Made by a program: the position numbers and the translations under genes. From positions 1-64,000 of the forward strand of contig MERQ01000068.1 of assembly GCA_001770655.1 (NCBI GenBank): DNA of 64,000 nt, written 5' to 3'. This document shows positions 49,354-57,714 of this stretch, in pieces (the first letter of the stretch is position 1; the number at the start of each line of letters is the position of its first letter). The notes under the pieces were generated by a model. It had not been told where the DNA came from and did no database searches. It saw nothing but the letters and a program-made list of their open reading frames with translations. The DNA comes from Betaproteobacteria bacterium RIFCSPLOWO2_12_FULL_68_20 (lineage in GTDB: Bacteria; Pseudomonadota; Gammaproteobacteria; Burkholderiales; SG8-39).

Positions 49354-50504
49354 TCCGGCCGCTTGCGGTGGCTGCCGGCGACGATCTCGAACTCGTAGAG
49401 CCGGCACTCGAGCGCGCCGTTGTAGAGCGGCGTGCGGCGCGAGGGCTCGAGGCGGATCAGCTTCGGCAGCCGCAGGTCGGCGGTGAAGAGGTAGCAGCGC
49501 CAGCCGGCGAAACGTCGCTTCAGCGCGTCGCCGAGCGCCGGGTAGAAGCGCGCGAGCTCGTCTTTCGAGCCGATGCGCTCGCCGTAGGGCGGGTTGGCGA
49601 TCAGCACCCCCGAGCTCGCGGGAGCTGAACGCTCGAGCACGTCCGCGCGCTCGAGCCTCACCCAGCGCTCGACGCCCGCCTCGGCGAGATTGCGGCGGGC
49701 GGCGTCAAGGGCCTTGGGCTCGGTGTCGCTGCCGTAGAGCTCACAGTTGGGTGCAGCGGGCTTGGTCTCGCTCCTGACGGTCGTCCACAGCTCCGAATCG
49801 AAATTCCTCAACTTCTCGAACCCGAAACCCCGCTTCGCGCCGGGAGCGCGGCCGCGCGCCATCGCAGCCGCCTCTACCAGCAGCGTTCCCCCGCCGCACA
49901 TCGGGTCGAGCAGCGGCTCCTCCGGCCGCCAGCCCGAAAGCATCACGATGCCCGCGGCGAGGTTCTCGCGCAGCGGCGCCTCGGCCTCGCCCGCGCGCCA
50001 GCCGCGCTTGAACAGCGGCTCGCCCGAAGTGTCGAGATACAAGACGCCGCGGTCGTGCTCGAGAAATGCGTGCACCCGCACGTCGGGGCTCACCCGCTCG
50101 ACATCCGGCCGGCGGCCGGTCGCTTCGCGAAAGCGGTCGCACACCGCGTCTTTGATGCGCAACGTGGCGAATTCCAGGCTTTTGAGCGGGCTCTTTTGCG
50201 CGGTGACGTTGACGCGGATCGTGCGCTCGACGGAGAAATACGATGGCCAGTCGAGCTGCTTCGCCGCCTCGTACATATCGTTTTCGTCCGCGTAGGCGAA
50301 GTCCCCGATTTTCCAGAGTATCCGCGAGGCAAGCCTGGACCACAGGTTCGCCCGGTAGCAGGTCTCGAAGGAGCCGGAGAAGAGCACACCGCCAGGAGCC
50401 GGCGCCTGCGTCTTTGCCCCGAGCGAATCTAACTCGCGAGCGAGCAGCGCCTCCAGGCCGCGCGGGCAGCTGGCGAAGAACCGCTCAGAACGGCTTGAAG
50501 ACAA
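49332..50504 (-). CDS. rlmL: THUMP-domain class I rRNA methyltransferase (RlmL N-terminal type)
   Basis: 390 residues. N-terminal ferredoxin-like/THUMP part with FFASCPRGLEALLARELDSLG, CYRANLWSRLASRILWKIGDF and VNVTAQKSPLKSLEFATLRIKDAVCDRFR. The methyltransferase part has LLDPMCGGGTLLVEAAAMARGRAPG, LYGSDTEPKALDAARRN and the catalytic NPPYGER. This is the 23S rRNA G2445 N2-methyltransferase type, without the fused RlmK half of E. coli RlmL. TTG start overlaps hemJ. Confidence 0.9.
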   Translation of the reverse strand: MSSSRSERFFASCPRGLEALLARELDSLGAKTQAPAPGGVLFSGSFETCYRANLWSRLASRILWKIGDFAYADENDMYEAAKQLDWPSYFSVERTIRVNVTAQKSPLKSLEFATLRIKDAVCDRFREATGRRPDVERVSPDVRVHAFLEHDRGVLYLDTSGEPLFKRGWRAGEAEAPLRENLAAGIVMLSGWRPEEPLLDPMCGGGTLLVEAAAMARGRAPGAKRGFGFEKLRNFDSELWTTVRSETKPAAPNCELYGSDTEPKALDAARRNLAEAGVERWVRLERADVLERSAPASSGVLIANPPYGERIGSKDELARFYPALGDALKRRFAGWRCYLFTADLRLPKLIRLEPSRRTPLYNGALECRLYEFEIVAGSHRKRPDHPAYQK

Positions 50505-50901
50505 CCAGGAACACCACGGCGAAGAGCACCAGCGTGGGAAACTCGTTGAACCAGCGGAACCAGACGTGGCTCTTCGTGCTGCGCCCGGCGGCGAAATCGC
50601 GCATCAGCCGCCAGCACCACAGGTGATAGCCGACGAGGATCGCGACCAGCGCGACCTTGGCGTGGAACCAGCTTCCAGCGCCGCGGAACCAGCCGAGCCA
50701 CAGCCAGGTTCCGAGCACGACCGTCAGCACCGCGCCCGGGGTCATGATGCCCCAAAAGAGCTTGCGCTCCATCAGCTTGAACCGCTCGAGCGAGAGCGGG
50801 TCGCTCGCCTGCGCGTGGTAGACGAACAGCCGCGGCAGGTAAAAAAGCCCTGCGAACCAGGTCACCATGAACACGATGTGCAGCGCCTTGACCCAAAGCA
50901 T
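50485..50901 (-). CDS. hemJ: Protoporphyrinogen oxidase HemJ
   Basis: 138 residues, four membrane helices. HemJ oxidises protoporphyrinogen IX in haem synthesis. It shows KALHIVFMVTWFAGLFYLPRLFVYHAQ (conserved His), FKLMERKLFWGIMTPGAVLTVVLGTWLWL, FHAKVALVAILVGYHLWCWRLMRDF and RWFNEFPTLVLFAVVFLVVFKPF, all typical. The ATG at 50901 gives the canonical start; it lies 1 base after the ABC permease stop. Confidence 0.93.
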   Translation of the reverse strand: MLWVKALHIVFMVTWFAGLFYLPRLFVYHAQASDPLSLERFKLMERKLFWGIMTPGAVLTVVLGTWLWLGWFRGAGSWFHAKVALVAILVGYHLWCWRLMRDFAAGRSTKSHVWFRWFNEFPTLVLFAVVFLVVFKPF

Positions 50902-50902
50902 G

Positions 50903-51685
50903 TCAGGTGGAGAAGCGTTTGCGCGCGAGGACGATCGCGATCCAGTAGCCCGCCAGAGCATAGACGATCAGCACCGCGAGGTGCAGGGCGACATCGGGCG
51001 GCCACTCGCCGGCGACCAGCGGCCGCACGATCTGCACCCCGTGATACAGCGGCAGCGCCTTGGCCACCGAGGGCAGCGGCTCGGGAAGCTGCGCCGCCGG
51101 GAAGAACACGCCCGAGATCATCATCATCGGGGTGAGGACGAGGGTCATGTAGAAGCTGAAGAAGTCCCAGCCGCGCGCGAGCACCGTCATCACCAGGCCG
51201 ATCGAGGAGAACGCCAGGCCGATGAGGAACGCCACCGGCAGCGCGAGCGCCGCGAGCGGCGATTTGCCAAAGCCGAACACGACGATGACCGCGAGGATGG
51301 TGGAGCCCGTGAGCCAGGCCTTGCACGCCGACCACACCAGCTCGCCCGCCACCACGTCGTCCACGGTGAGCGGCGCGTACAGGATCGCGTCCCAAGTCTT
51401 CTGGCCGTGCATGCGCGAGAACGCCGAGAACATCGATTCGAACGAGGCGGTGAACATGGTCGCGGTGCACAGCGACCCGGCGGCGAAGAACACGATGTAG
51501 GGCATGCCCTCGATCGAGGGCAGCAGCGCCCCCAGGCCGTAGCCCAGGCCGAACAGCATGATGAGCGGATCGGCAAGGTTGCCGAGGATGGAGGCGGCGA
51601 CGAGCTTGCGCCACACGAGGAGGTTTCTGCGCCACACCGGCACCCAGCGAAGCGACGGCGCGGGAAAGACGTAGGTGCGGGCCAT
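50903..51685 (-). CDS. ABC-2 type transporter permease, NodJ-like
   Basis: 260 residues, six predicted membrane helices. ABC-2 features: WRRNLLVWRKLVAASILGNLADPLIMLFGLGYGLG, TATMFTASFESMFSAFSRMHGQKTWDAILYAPLTVDDVVAGELVWSACKA, MMMISGVFFPAAQLP and LPLYHGVQIVRPLVAG. These fit the NodJ family, which includes lipo-oligosaccharide exporters in rhizobia; in non-symbiotic bacteria the cargo is unknown. Paired with the ATPase encoded immediately upstream. Confidence 0.9.
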   Translation of the reverse strand: MARTYVFPAPSLRWVPVWRRNLLVWRKLVAASILGNLADPLIMLFGLGYGLGALLPSIEGMPYIVFFAAGSLCTATMFTASFESMFSAFSRMHGQKTWDAILYAPLTVDDVVAGELVWSACKAWLTGSTILAVIVVFGFGKSPLAALALPVAFLIGLAFSSIGLVMTVLARGWDFFSFYMTLVLTPMMMISGVFFPAAQLPEPLPSVAKALPLYHGVQIVRPLVAGEWPPDVALHLAVLIVYALAGYWIAIVLARKRFST

Positions 51686-51686
51686 G

Positions 51687-52595
51687 TCAGTCTCGCAGGT
51701 CCCGGCCGGTGAGCTTCAGGAACACGTCCTCGAGGTTCGCCGGGCGGTGCAGGAACGACAGATCGGAGCGCCCCTCGAGCGCGCCGAGCACCGGCTCGGC
51801 CCGCTCGGCGTAGCAGAACACCGTCTCGCCTGCGCGCTCGACGCGCGGCGCCAGGCTCAGCGCCTGCTCCGCCCAGGCTTCGAGGCCGGCACCGTAGGCT
51901 TCGACCACCTGCGGCTCGATGTGCTCGGCGACCAGTGCCCGGGGAGCGCCCTGCGCGATGATGCGGCCGCGGTCCATGATCGCGACGCGGGTGCACAGCC
52001 GTTCCGCCTCGTCCATGAAATGCGTGGTGAGGACGAGCGTCCTGCCCTCCTGCCGCAACCGCCGCAGCCGCTCCCAGATCAGGTGCCGCGCCTGCGGATC
52101 GAGGCCGGTGGTCGGCTCGTCCATGAACAGCAGCCGCGGCTCGTTCACCAGCGCGCGCGCGAGGATCAGGCGCCGCTTCATGCCGCCCGAGAGGGTCTGG
52201 ATCTTGGCACTCGCGCGGCCGGCGAGCCCCGCGAACTCGAGCAGCGCGGGGATGCGGCCGTCGATCTCGTGCCGCTCGAGGCCGAAGTAGCGCCCGTAGA
52301 CGAGCAGGTTCTCGGCGACAGTGAAATCCGGATCGAGGTTGTCGAGCTGCGGCACCACTCCCACCTCGGAGCGCGCCTCGCGGGCGTGCGCCGGCACCTC
52401 GCGGCCGAGCAGGCGGATGCTCCCCGAATCCGCTTCGACCAAGCCAAGACAAAGTCTCAGTATGGTGGTCTTGCCGGCGCCGTTCGGGCCCAGCAGCCCG
52501 AAGCATTCGCCGCTCGCCACCTCCAGGTCGACGCCCGAGACGACCTCCAGGTCGCCGTAGGACTTGCGCAGCCCGCGCACCACCAGCGGATTCAT
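51687..52595 (-). CDS. ABC transporter ATP-binding protein, NodI-like
   Basis: 302 residues. Walker A GPNGAGKTT, Q-loop VVPQLDNLD, signature LSGGMKRRLILARALVNEP, Walker B LLFMDEPTTGLDP, H-loop LTTHFMDEAERLC, then a C-terminal NodI/DrrA-type extension (HIEPQVVEAYG...ANLEDVFLKLTGRDLRD). ATG at 52595 overlaps by 4 bases the stop of a truncated hydrolase gene upstream. Confidence 0.93.
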   Translation of the reverse strand: MNPLVVRGLRKSYGDLEVVSGVDLEVASGECFGLLGPNGAGKTTILRLCLGLVEADSGSIRLLGREVPAHAREARSEVGVVPQLDNLDPDFTVAENLLVYGRYFGLERHEIDGRIPALLEFAGLAGRASAKIQTLSGGMKRRLILARALVNEPRLLFMDEPTTGLDPQARHLIWERLRRLRQEGRTLVLTTHFMDEAERLCTRVAIMDRGRIIAQGAPRALVAEHIEPQVVEAYGAGLEAWAEQALSLAPRVERAGETVFCYAERAEPVLGALEGRSDLSFLHRPANLEDVFLKLTGRDLRD

Positions 52596-52735
52596 TTGTC
52601 GAGCGTGCCGCCGAAAAGGGGGTGGGGGTGCGCGATCAGCGCGAAGCCGCGCGCCGCGCCCTCGGGCGCGTCCACCGCGCACTCGATGCGCCCGGCGGGA
52701 CCTGCGACGAATTCGCGCCGCGTGCTGGCGCGCAT
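52592..52735 (-). pseudogene. Truncated alpha/beta-hydrolase N-terminal remnant
   Basis: A 47-residue frame whose sequence (FVAGPAGRIECAVDAPEG, FALIAHPHPLFGGTLDK) is the N-terminus of small alpha/beta hydrolases (dienelactone-hydrolase-like esterases), including the oxyanion-hole HPHPLFGGT. Intact members continue with the GxSxGG nucleophile elbow and catalytic Asp/His, about 160 more residues; here the frame stops at once at the ABC ATPase start. A deletion has probably removed the rest. Its ATG overlaps the ferredoxin stop (TGATG), so it is still positioned to be translated. Confidence 0.75.
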
Positions 52736-53043
52736 CACATGCGCAATCGCTCGACCACGCGGCCGTGCCGCAGATGCTCCTCGATGATCTCGTCGACGTC
52801 GACGCGGTCGACGTACCGGTACCAGACCGCGTCCGGGTAGACCACCACGCACGGGCCTTCCTCGCAGCGATCGAGGCACCCGGCCTGGTTGACGCGCACC
52901 TTGTCCGGCCCGGCGAGGCCAAGCTCCTTCACGCGCTGCTTGGCGTAATCGCGCATGCTCGAGGCGCCCTTGTCGTTGCAGCAGGTTCGCCCGTCGGTGC
53001 GCTGGTTGCAGCAGAAGAAAACGTGCCTCGAGTAATACGACAT
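52735..53043 (-). CDS. Thioredoxin-like [2Fe-2S] ferredoxin
   Basis: 102 residues, Shethna-type fold: HVFFCCNQR and TCCNDKGA supply N-terminal cysteines and AGCLDRCEEGPCVVVYP the C-terminal pair, matching (2Fe-2S) thioredoxin-like ferredoxins. VWYRYVDRVDVDEIIEEHL is the conserved C-terminal segment. An electron carrier with unknown partners. TAGAAT (minus strand, 53058-53053) is 9 bases before the ATG. Confidence 0.93.
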   Translation of the reverse strand: MSYYSRHVFFCCNQRTDGRTCCNDKGASSMRDYAKQRVKELGLAGPDKVRVNQAGCLDRCEEGPCVVVYPDAVWYRYVDRVDVDEIIEEHLRHGRVVERLRM

Positions 53044-53055
53044 CGAGCGCCGATT

Positions 53056-54123
53056 CTAACCGAGCGCCTCGCGGCCGCGCCGCGAGGCGAGCAGGATCAG
53101 GTAGGCGAGCGCGGCGAACGGCCACGCCGCGCTCGCCAGGCGCGTCAATCCGTTGAAATTGAGGAAATGCCCCTGCTGCCACAGCTTGAATGTGGCGGCG
53201 AGATACGGGTTCGGCGGCGCGAGATTGACCAGCACAGTCGCCGCCATGATCAGCACCGCCGCCGCGGCGAGGCGCGCGGTGCGAGGCAGCGCCACCGCGA
53301 CGAACGCCGCGGCGAGCCCGGCGACGAGCCCGGCCTGGGCGCCCGGCGTGAGCCAGGCGAAGACATTTTCGGCGCGCATCAGGATCGCGAGCGCCGCGGT
53401 CTTCACGCCGAGCGCAGCCGCGACCAAGCCCAGCAGTGCCGCGCGCGCCGGCCGGCGCGGCGCGACGAGCGCGGAGAAGACCAGCGCCACCGCCAGCAGG
53501 TTCGCTCCCGAGGTGAAGGCCTCGATGGCGGCGAAGAACCGCGGCGCGCGCGGCGGCCCCTGGGGCGCGGCGAAGAGATCCCTCAGGTCGCCCGAGCCGA
53601 ACAGCTGCGTGGTCGGGTCGAGCTGCGTGAACAGCCACAGCCCGAGCAGCGCGAGCCCGAGGTCGGCCGCGGCCCCGGGCGCGAACCATACGGTGCGCAG
53701 CCGCTTGAGCGGCCCGCGCTCGAGCAGCCACGGCGCGAGGCGCACCCCGAGCGCCGCCCCGGCGGCGGCGCCCGCCGCGTTAAACAGCAGATCGAGGTTG
53801 GAGGCGATGCGCGCGGGCAGATAGCTCTGCGCCGCCTCGAGCAGCATCGAGAGCGCCGCGCCCGAGACCAGCGCGACCGCGGCCGCGCGCGCTCCGCGCA
53901 CGCGCGGGTAAAGCGCAAGCACGACGAGCAGGCCGTACGGCGCGTAGCCCAGCAGGTCCGCCGCGACGTCGAAGCCGGTGACGTAGCGCGGCCATGGCGC
54001 GCCCAGGTAGGCGAAGGCCGACAGCCCGTGGTCGCGCCAGCCCTGCAGAGGATGGAGCGACGCGTAGGCCGCGAGCGCGACGTAGACCGCGAGCAGGATC
54101 CGCGCCAGGGGCGACGCGCGCAT
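53056..54123 (-). CDS. VanZ-like family membrane protein
   Basis: 355 residues, about ten helices. The N-terminal 130 residues are VanZ-like: YASLHPLQGWRDHG, VAADLLGYAPYGLLVVLALYPR, LSMLLEAAQSYLPARIASNLDLLFNAAGAAAGAALG. The C-terminal half is a second membrane domain, with PPNPYLAATFKLWQQGHFLNFNGLTRLASAAWPFAALAYL near the end, as in the long proteobacterial VanZ proteins. No link with vancomycin is implied. TAGAAT (54135-54130, minus) is 6 bases before the ATG. Confidence 0.85.
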   Translation of the reverse strand: MRASPLARILLAVYVALAAYASLHPLQGWRDHGLSAFAYLGAPWPRYVTGFDVAADLLGYAPYGLLVVLALYPRVRGARAAAVALVSGAALSMLLEAAQSYLPARIASNLDLLFNAAGAAAGAALGVRLAPWLLERGPLKRLRTVWFAPGAAADLGLALLGLWLFTQLDPTTQLFGSGDLRDLFAAPQGPPRAPRFFAAIEAFTSGANLLAVALVFSALVAPRRPARAALLGLVAAALGVKTAALAILMRAENVFAWLTPGAQAGLVAGLAAAFVAVALPRTARLAAAAVLIMAATVLVNLAPPNPYLAATFKLWQQGHFLNFNGLTRLASAAWPFAALAYLILLASRRGREALG

Positions 54124-54136
54124 CGCGCGATTCTAC

Positions 54137-55579
54137 TCAGCCGTGCGCCCGGTGCTGAGGGTGCGGGTGCGGCGCTGCGCGGGTAAACAGCGACCCCAGC
54201 ACCATGCCGGCAAACGAGAAGCCCAGGCCCACCAGCTGCGGCGGGATCAGCGCATCGGCCGCGAACCCCTCCATCATGAGCCAGGTGACGAGGCCGAGCA
54301 CCACCGCAAGCAGCGCGCCGGCCGTGGTCGAGCGCTTCCAGTACAGGCCGAGCACGAGCGGCGCGAATGCCGACACCAGCGTCACCTTGTAGGCGTTCTG
54401 CACCATCTGGTAGATGCTCGCATCGCTCGTCAGCGCGAACACCATCACCGCCAGGCCGAAGATCACCAGCACCAGGCGAAGCGTGAGCAGGAACTGGCGC
54501 TCGCCCATGTGCGGCACGAACGGGCGCAGCACGTTCTCCGAGAACAGCGACGCCGGCGCGAGCAGGGCGCCCGAGGCCGAGGACATGATCGCCGAGAGCA
54601 GCGCGCCGAAGAACATCACCTGGGCGAACACCGGCGTGTGCCCGAGGATCAGATTCGGCAGGATCAGCTGGTTCTCGTTCGCGTCGCCGGCGAGCAGCGG
54701 CTCGACCATTGGCGCATCGATCAGCAGCGCCGAATACGCCAGGTAGACCGGCACGAAGGCCATGAAGAAGTACGCGATCCCGCCGATCAGCGATCCGCGC
54801 ACCGCGGTCGGCGCGTCCTTCGCCGACGTGATGCGCTGAAAGACATCCTGCTGGGGGATCGATCCGAGCGCCGCGGTGAGGAACGCCGCCGCGAAGGCGA
54901 GCACCTCCTTCGCCTCCGCCCCGGGCCAGAATTGCAGCTTGCCGGCTTCGGCGGCGTGCGCCACCACGACTTCGAAGCCGCCCGCCATGCCGCCGAGCAG
55001 GAACGCCAGGTAGCCGAGGCCGAGCACGATGATCACGGTCTGGAACAGGTCGGTGAACGCCACCGACCACATGCCGCCGAAAAGGGTATAGACCAGCACG
55101 CAGCCCGCGCCGAGCACGATCCCCCAGGCGAGCGGGATGGCGCCGCCCGAGAGCGTGTGGAGCACCAGGCCGAGCGCGGTGAACTGGGCGGACGTCCAGC
55201 CGAGATACGAGACCACGATGCACACGCTGGTGGCCACCTCGACCGGCTTGTTGTAGCGGTTGCGGTAGAAGTCGCCGATCGTGAGCAGATTCAGGCGGTA
55301 GAACGCGCGCGCAAAAAAAAGCGCCACGATCACCAGGGTCACCGAGAAGCCGAACGGATCGGCGACGATGCCACCGAGGCCCTCCTTGAGGAAAGTCGAC
55401 GACACCCCAAGCATGGTCTCGGCGCCGAACCAGGTGGCGAACACCGTGGCCACGCTCATGTACAGCGGCAGGCTGCGGCCCGCGATCATGAAGTCGCGCG
55501 GGTTGTGCACCCGCCGCGCGGCCCACAGGCCGATCGCGATCGACGCGGCGAGGTACAGCAGGATGAAGGCGATCAGCAT
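54137..55579 (-). CDS. Sodium:solute symporter family protein
   Basis: 480 residues, about 13 helices, SSS (LeuT-fold) family. It has IGLWAARRVHNPRDFMIAGRSLPLYMSVATVFATWFGAETMLGVSSTFLKEGLGGI, NLLTIGDFYRNRYNK, GGMWSVAFTDLFQTVIIVLGL, SIPQQDVFQRITSAKDAPTAVRGS and SAIMSSASGALLAPASLFSENVL with sodium-site residues. The substrate cannot be assigned. The C-terminal tail is histidine-rich (AAPHPHPQHRAHG). It starts 9 bases after ubiB. Confidence 0.9.
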   Translation of the reverse strand: MLIAFILLYLAASIAIGLWAARRVHNPRDFMIAGRSLPLYMSVATVFATWFGAETMLGVSSTFLKEGLGGIVADPFGFSVTLVIVALFFARAFYRLNLLTIGDFYRNRYNKPVEVATSVCIVVSYLGWTSAQFTALGLVLHTLSGGAIPLAWGIVLGAGCVLVYTLFGGMWSVAFTDLFQTVIIVLGLGYLAFLLGGMAGGFEVVVAHAAEAGKLQFWPGAEAKEVLAFAAAFLTAALGSIPQQDVFQRITSAKDAPTAVRGSLIGGIAYFFMAFVPVYLAYSALLIDAPMVEPLLAGDANENQLILPNLILGHTPVFAQVMFFGALLSAIMSSASGALLAPASLFSENVLRPFVPHMGERQFLLTLRLVLVIFGLAVMVFALTSDASIYQMVQNAYKVTLVSAFAPLVLGLYWKRSTTAGALLAVVLGLVTWLMMEGFAADALIPPQLVGLGFSFAGMVLGSLFTRAAPHPHPQHRAHG

Positions 55580-55588
55580 GCGCGCCGG

Positions 55589-57100
55589 CTAGAACAGCGA
55601 CACGGCGAGCAATATCAACGCTGCCGTCACCACCACGAGCAGCGCGGCGACGAGGTCGTTCCTGCGCGCGTTCTCCGCGGCGAGACGCTCCAGCGCCCGG
55701 TTGAGCGCGCCCAGCCGGTCCTCGGCCAGCGCGTGGTGGACCAGGCGCGGCAGCTGCGGCAGCGTCGCCGCCCAGAACGGCGCTTCCTGGCGGATCGCTC
55801 GCCAAAGCCCGCGCACGCCGACCTGCTCGCGCGTCCAGCGCTCGAGATACGGCTTCGCGGTCTGCCAAAGATCCAGGTCAGGGTCGAGCTCGCGCCCCAG
55901 CCCCTCGATGTTGAGCAGAGTCTTTTGCAGCATCACGAGCTGCGGCTGGACCTCCACGTCGAAGCGGCGCGCGGTCTGGAACAGGCGCAGGAGCAGCTTG
56001 CCGAAATAGATCTCCTTCAGCGGCCGCGCGAAGATCGGCTCGCACACCGAGCGGATCGCGGCCTCGAACTCGTCCACGCGCGTGCCGGCGGGAACCCAGC
56101 CGGCGTCGAGGTGCGCCTGCGCCACGCGCCGGTAGTCGCGGTTGAAGAAGGCGAGGAAATTCTGGGCGAGGTAGCTCTTGTCCAGCTCGGTGAGCGTGCC
56201 CATGATGCCGAAGTCGAGCGCGATGTAGCGCCCGCGAGTTTCTCCTTGCGTCGACACCAGGATGTTCCCGGGGTGCATGTCGGCGTGGAAAAAACCGTCG
56301 CGGAACACCTGGGTGAAGAAGATCTCGACCCCGGCGCGCGCGAGCGCCGGGATGTCGACGCCCTGCTCGCGCAGCTTCTGCACCTGCGACACCGGGGTGC
56401 CGTGCATGCGCTGCATCACCATCACGCGCCGCGAACACAGCTCCCAGTGCACCTCGGGCACCAGCAGGAGCGGCGAATGCTCGAAGTTTCTCCTCAGCTG
56501 GCTCGCGTTCGCCGCCTCGCGCATCAGGTCGAGCTCGTCCTCCAGATGGCGCGCGAATTCGCCCACCACCTCGCGCGGCTTCAGGCGCCGGGCCCCAAGC
56601 CGCTCGGCGAGCGCCGCGCCGGTTTCAAGCAGCGCCATGTCCTTCGCGATTTCCTCCTCGACCCGCGGCCGCAGCACCTTGACCGCCACCTCGCGACCGT
56701 CCTTCAGGGTCGCAAGGTGGACCTGGGCGATGGACGCGCTTGCCGCGGCGTCGCGCTGGAAGTCCGAGAACAGCTCCGGGACGCGCCTGCCGAGCGAGCG
56801 TTCGATCTCGGCGATCGCCTCCGCCGGGGGAAACGGCGGCACGCGATCCTGGAGCCTCGCCAGCTCGTCGGCGATGTCGAGCGGCAGCAGGTCGCGGCGC
56901 GTCGAGAGCACCTGGCCGAACTTGACGAATATCGGCCCCAGCGTCTCCAGCGCCTCGCGCAGCCGCTGCGCGCGCGGTTCGCCGGCGCGGCCGGCGAGGA
57001 GCCGCGCGAGCGGATTGCGGGCGAGCCGCGGGACGAACTCGTGCAGCCCGAAGCGCAGGCCGACCGCGAGGATGCGCGCGAGCCGCAGCAGCCTAGCCAA
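55589..57100 (-). CDS. ubiB: Ubiquinone biosynthesis kinase-like protein UbiB
   Basis: 503 residues, the ABC1/ADCK family. [14 protein letters not shown] is the KxGQ signature replacing the usual P-loop. [23 protein letters not shown] holds the nucleotide-contacting Ala-rich segment and Lys. [11 protein letters not shown] is the catalytic loop and DFGIMGTL the DFG motif. Two C-terminal membrane helices ([21 protein letters not shown]) are typical. It helps extract ubiquinone intermediates from the membrane. Its start overlaps the ubiJ stop by 8 bases. Confidence 0.95.
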   Translation of the reverse strand: MARLLRLARILAVGLRFGLHEFVPRLARNPLARLLAGRAGEPRAQRLREALETLGPIFVKFGQVLSTRRDLLPLDIADELARLQDRVPPFPPAEAIAEIERSLGRRVPELFSDFQRDAAASASIAQVHLATLKDGREVAVKVLRPRVEEEIAKDMALLETGAALAERLGARRLKPREVVGEFARHLEDELDLMREAANASQLRRNFEHSPLLLVPEVHWELCSRRVMVMQRMHGTPVSQVQKLREQGVDIPALARAGVEIFFTQVFRDGFFHADMHPGNILVSTQGETRGRYIALDFGIMGTLTELDKSYLAQNFLAFFNRDYRRVAQAHLDAGWVPAGTRVDEFEAAIRSVCEPIFARPLKEIYFGKLLLRLFQTARRFDVEVQPQLVMLQKTLLNIEGLGRELDPDLDLWQTAKPYLERWTREQVGVRGLWRAIRQEAPFWAATLPQLPRLVHHALAEDRLGALNRALERLAAENARRNDLVAALLVVVTAALILLAVSLF

Positions 57101-57665
57101 GGTCCCGCACCCCCTGCTCGAGCCGCTCGATGCCTGCGCGCAGCGCCGCCACGGCCTGCACGAGCGCCTCCAGTTCCGCGCGGCGCACGATCAGGCGCTT
57201 TTCCTCCGCGGCGTAGGCGGCGAGGCTCCCGGCGAGCCGCTTCGCGCTATCGGCCTGCCAGGCCGCGAAATTCCGCGCGGCGCCGGAGAGCCGCTGCCCG
57301 GCGACATCGCCCAGGAGCCTCGCGAGGTCCTCCTCGAAGTCCCAGCGAAGATGTCGCAGCAGCAGCTTCACTTCCGCGGCCAGAGCGGGATTTCCGGAGA
57401 CCTCGATCGCGTCCACGAACTCCCGCTCGCCGCGCGGCAGCGCGGCGAGCGCCGGCGCGCCGAGCGTGACGACGGCGGAGGGCTCGCCGCCCATGCCGGC
57501 AGGCTCGAGACGACCGCCTTGGACGATGCCGAAGCGCAGCGCGGGCAGCGGCGCGGCGCGCAGCTCGAGCGTGTCGCCGGCGAACGGCGCGATCCGCTCG
57601 CGCGCCCATTGCTCCGAATCGAGCAGGTGATTCAGCGCCGCGGCAAATGGCGATTCGAGCACCAT
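57093..57665 (-). CDS. ubiJ: Ubiquinone biosynthesis accessory factor UbiJ
   Basis: 190 residues. An SCP2-type lipid-binding domain (about 5-110: [44 protein letters not shown]...[14 protein letters not shown]...[34 protein letters not shown] type) and a C-terminal coiled coil ([37 protein letters not shown]). It scaffolds the Ubi complex that hydroxylates ubiquinone precursors. ATG 57665 is 3 bases after the T-run of a strong terminator, so a promoter or readthrough is needed. Confidence 0.92.
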   Translation of the reverse strand: MVLESPFAAALNHLLDSEQWARERIAPFAGDTLELRAAPLPALRFGIVQGGRLEPAGMGGEPSAVVTLGAPALAALPRGEREFVDAIEVSGNPALAAEVKLLLRHLRWDFEEDLARLLGDVAGQRLSGAARNFAAWQADSAKRLAGSLAAYAAEEKRLIVRRAELEALVQAVAALRAGIERLEQGVRDLG

Positions 57666-57667
57666 GT

Positions 57668-57699
57668 CAAAAAAAAGGCCACCCCCAGGTGGCCTTTTT
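57668..57699 (-). terminator. Intrinsic terminator after the Tim44-like gene, bidirectional
   Basis: GGCCACC/GGTGGCC around a short loop, flanked by eight A's on the left and five T's on the right in plus orientation. It lies 16 bases after the stop of the Tim44-like gene and immediately before the ubiJ start codon. Confidence 0.88.
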
Positions 57700-57714
57700 A
57701 CCCGTTCAGGGCCT

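Noticed and set aside
49332..50504. Fusion of RlmL and RlmK in one protein
   Set aside because: The frame ends after the N2-methyltransferase domain at 390 residues; no second methyltransferase domain follows.
54143..57469. Plus-strand open frame of over 1,100 codons
   Set aside because: Antisense to the symporter, ubiB and ubiJ, which carry clear family motifs. The predicted peptide is Arg/Glu/Gln-rich low-complexity shadow sequence.
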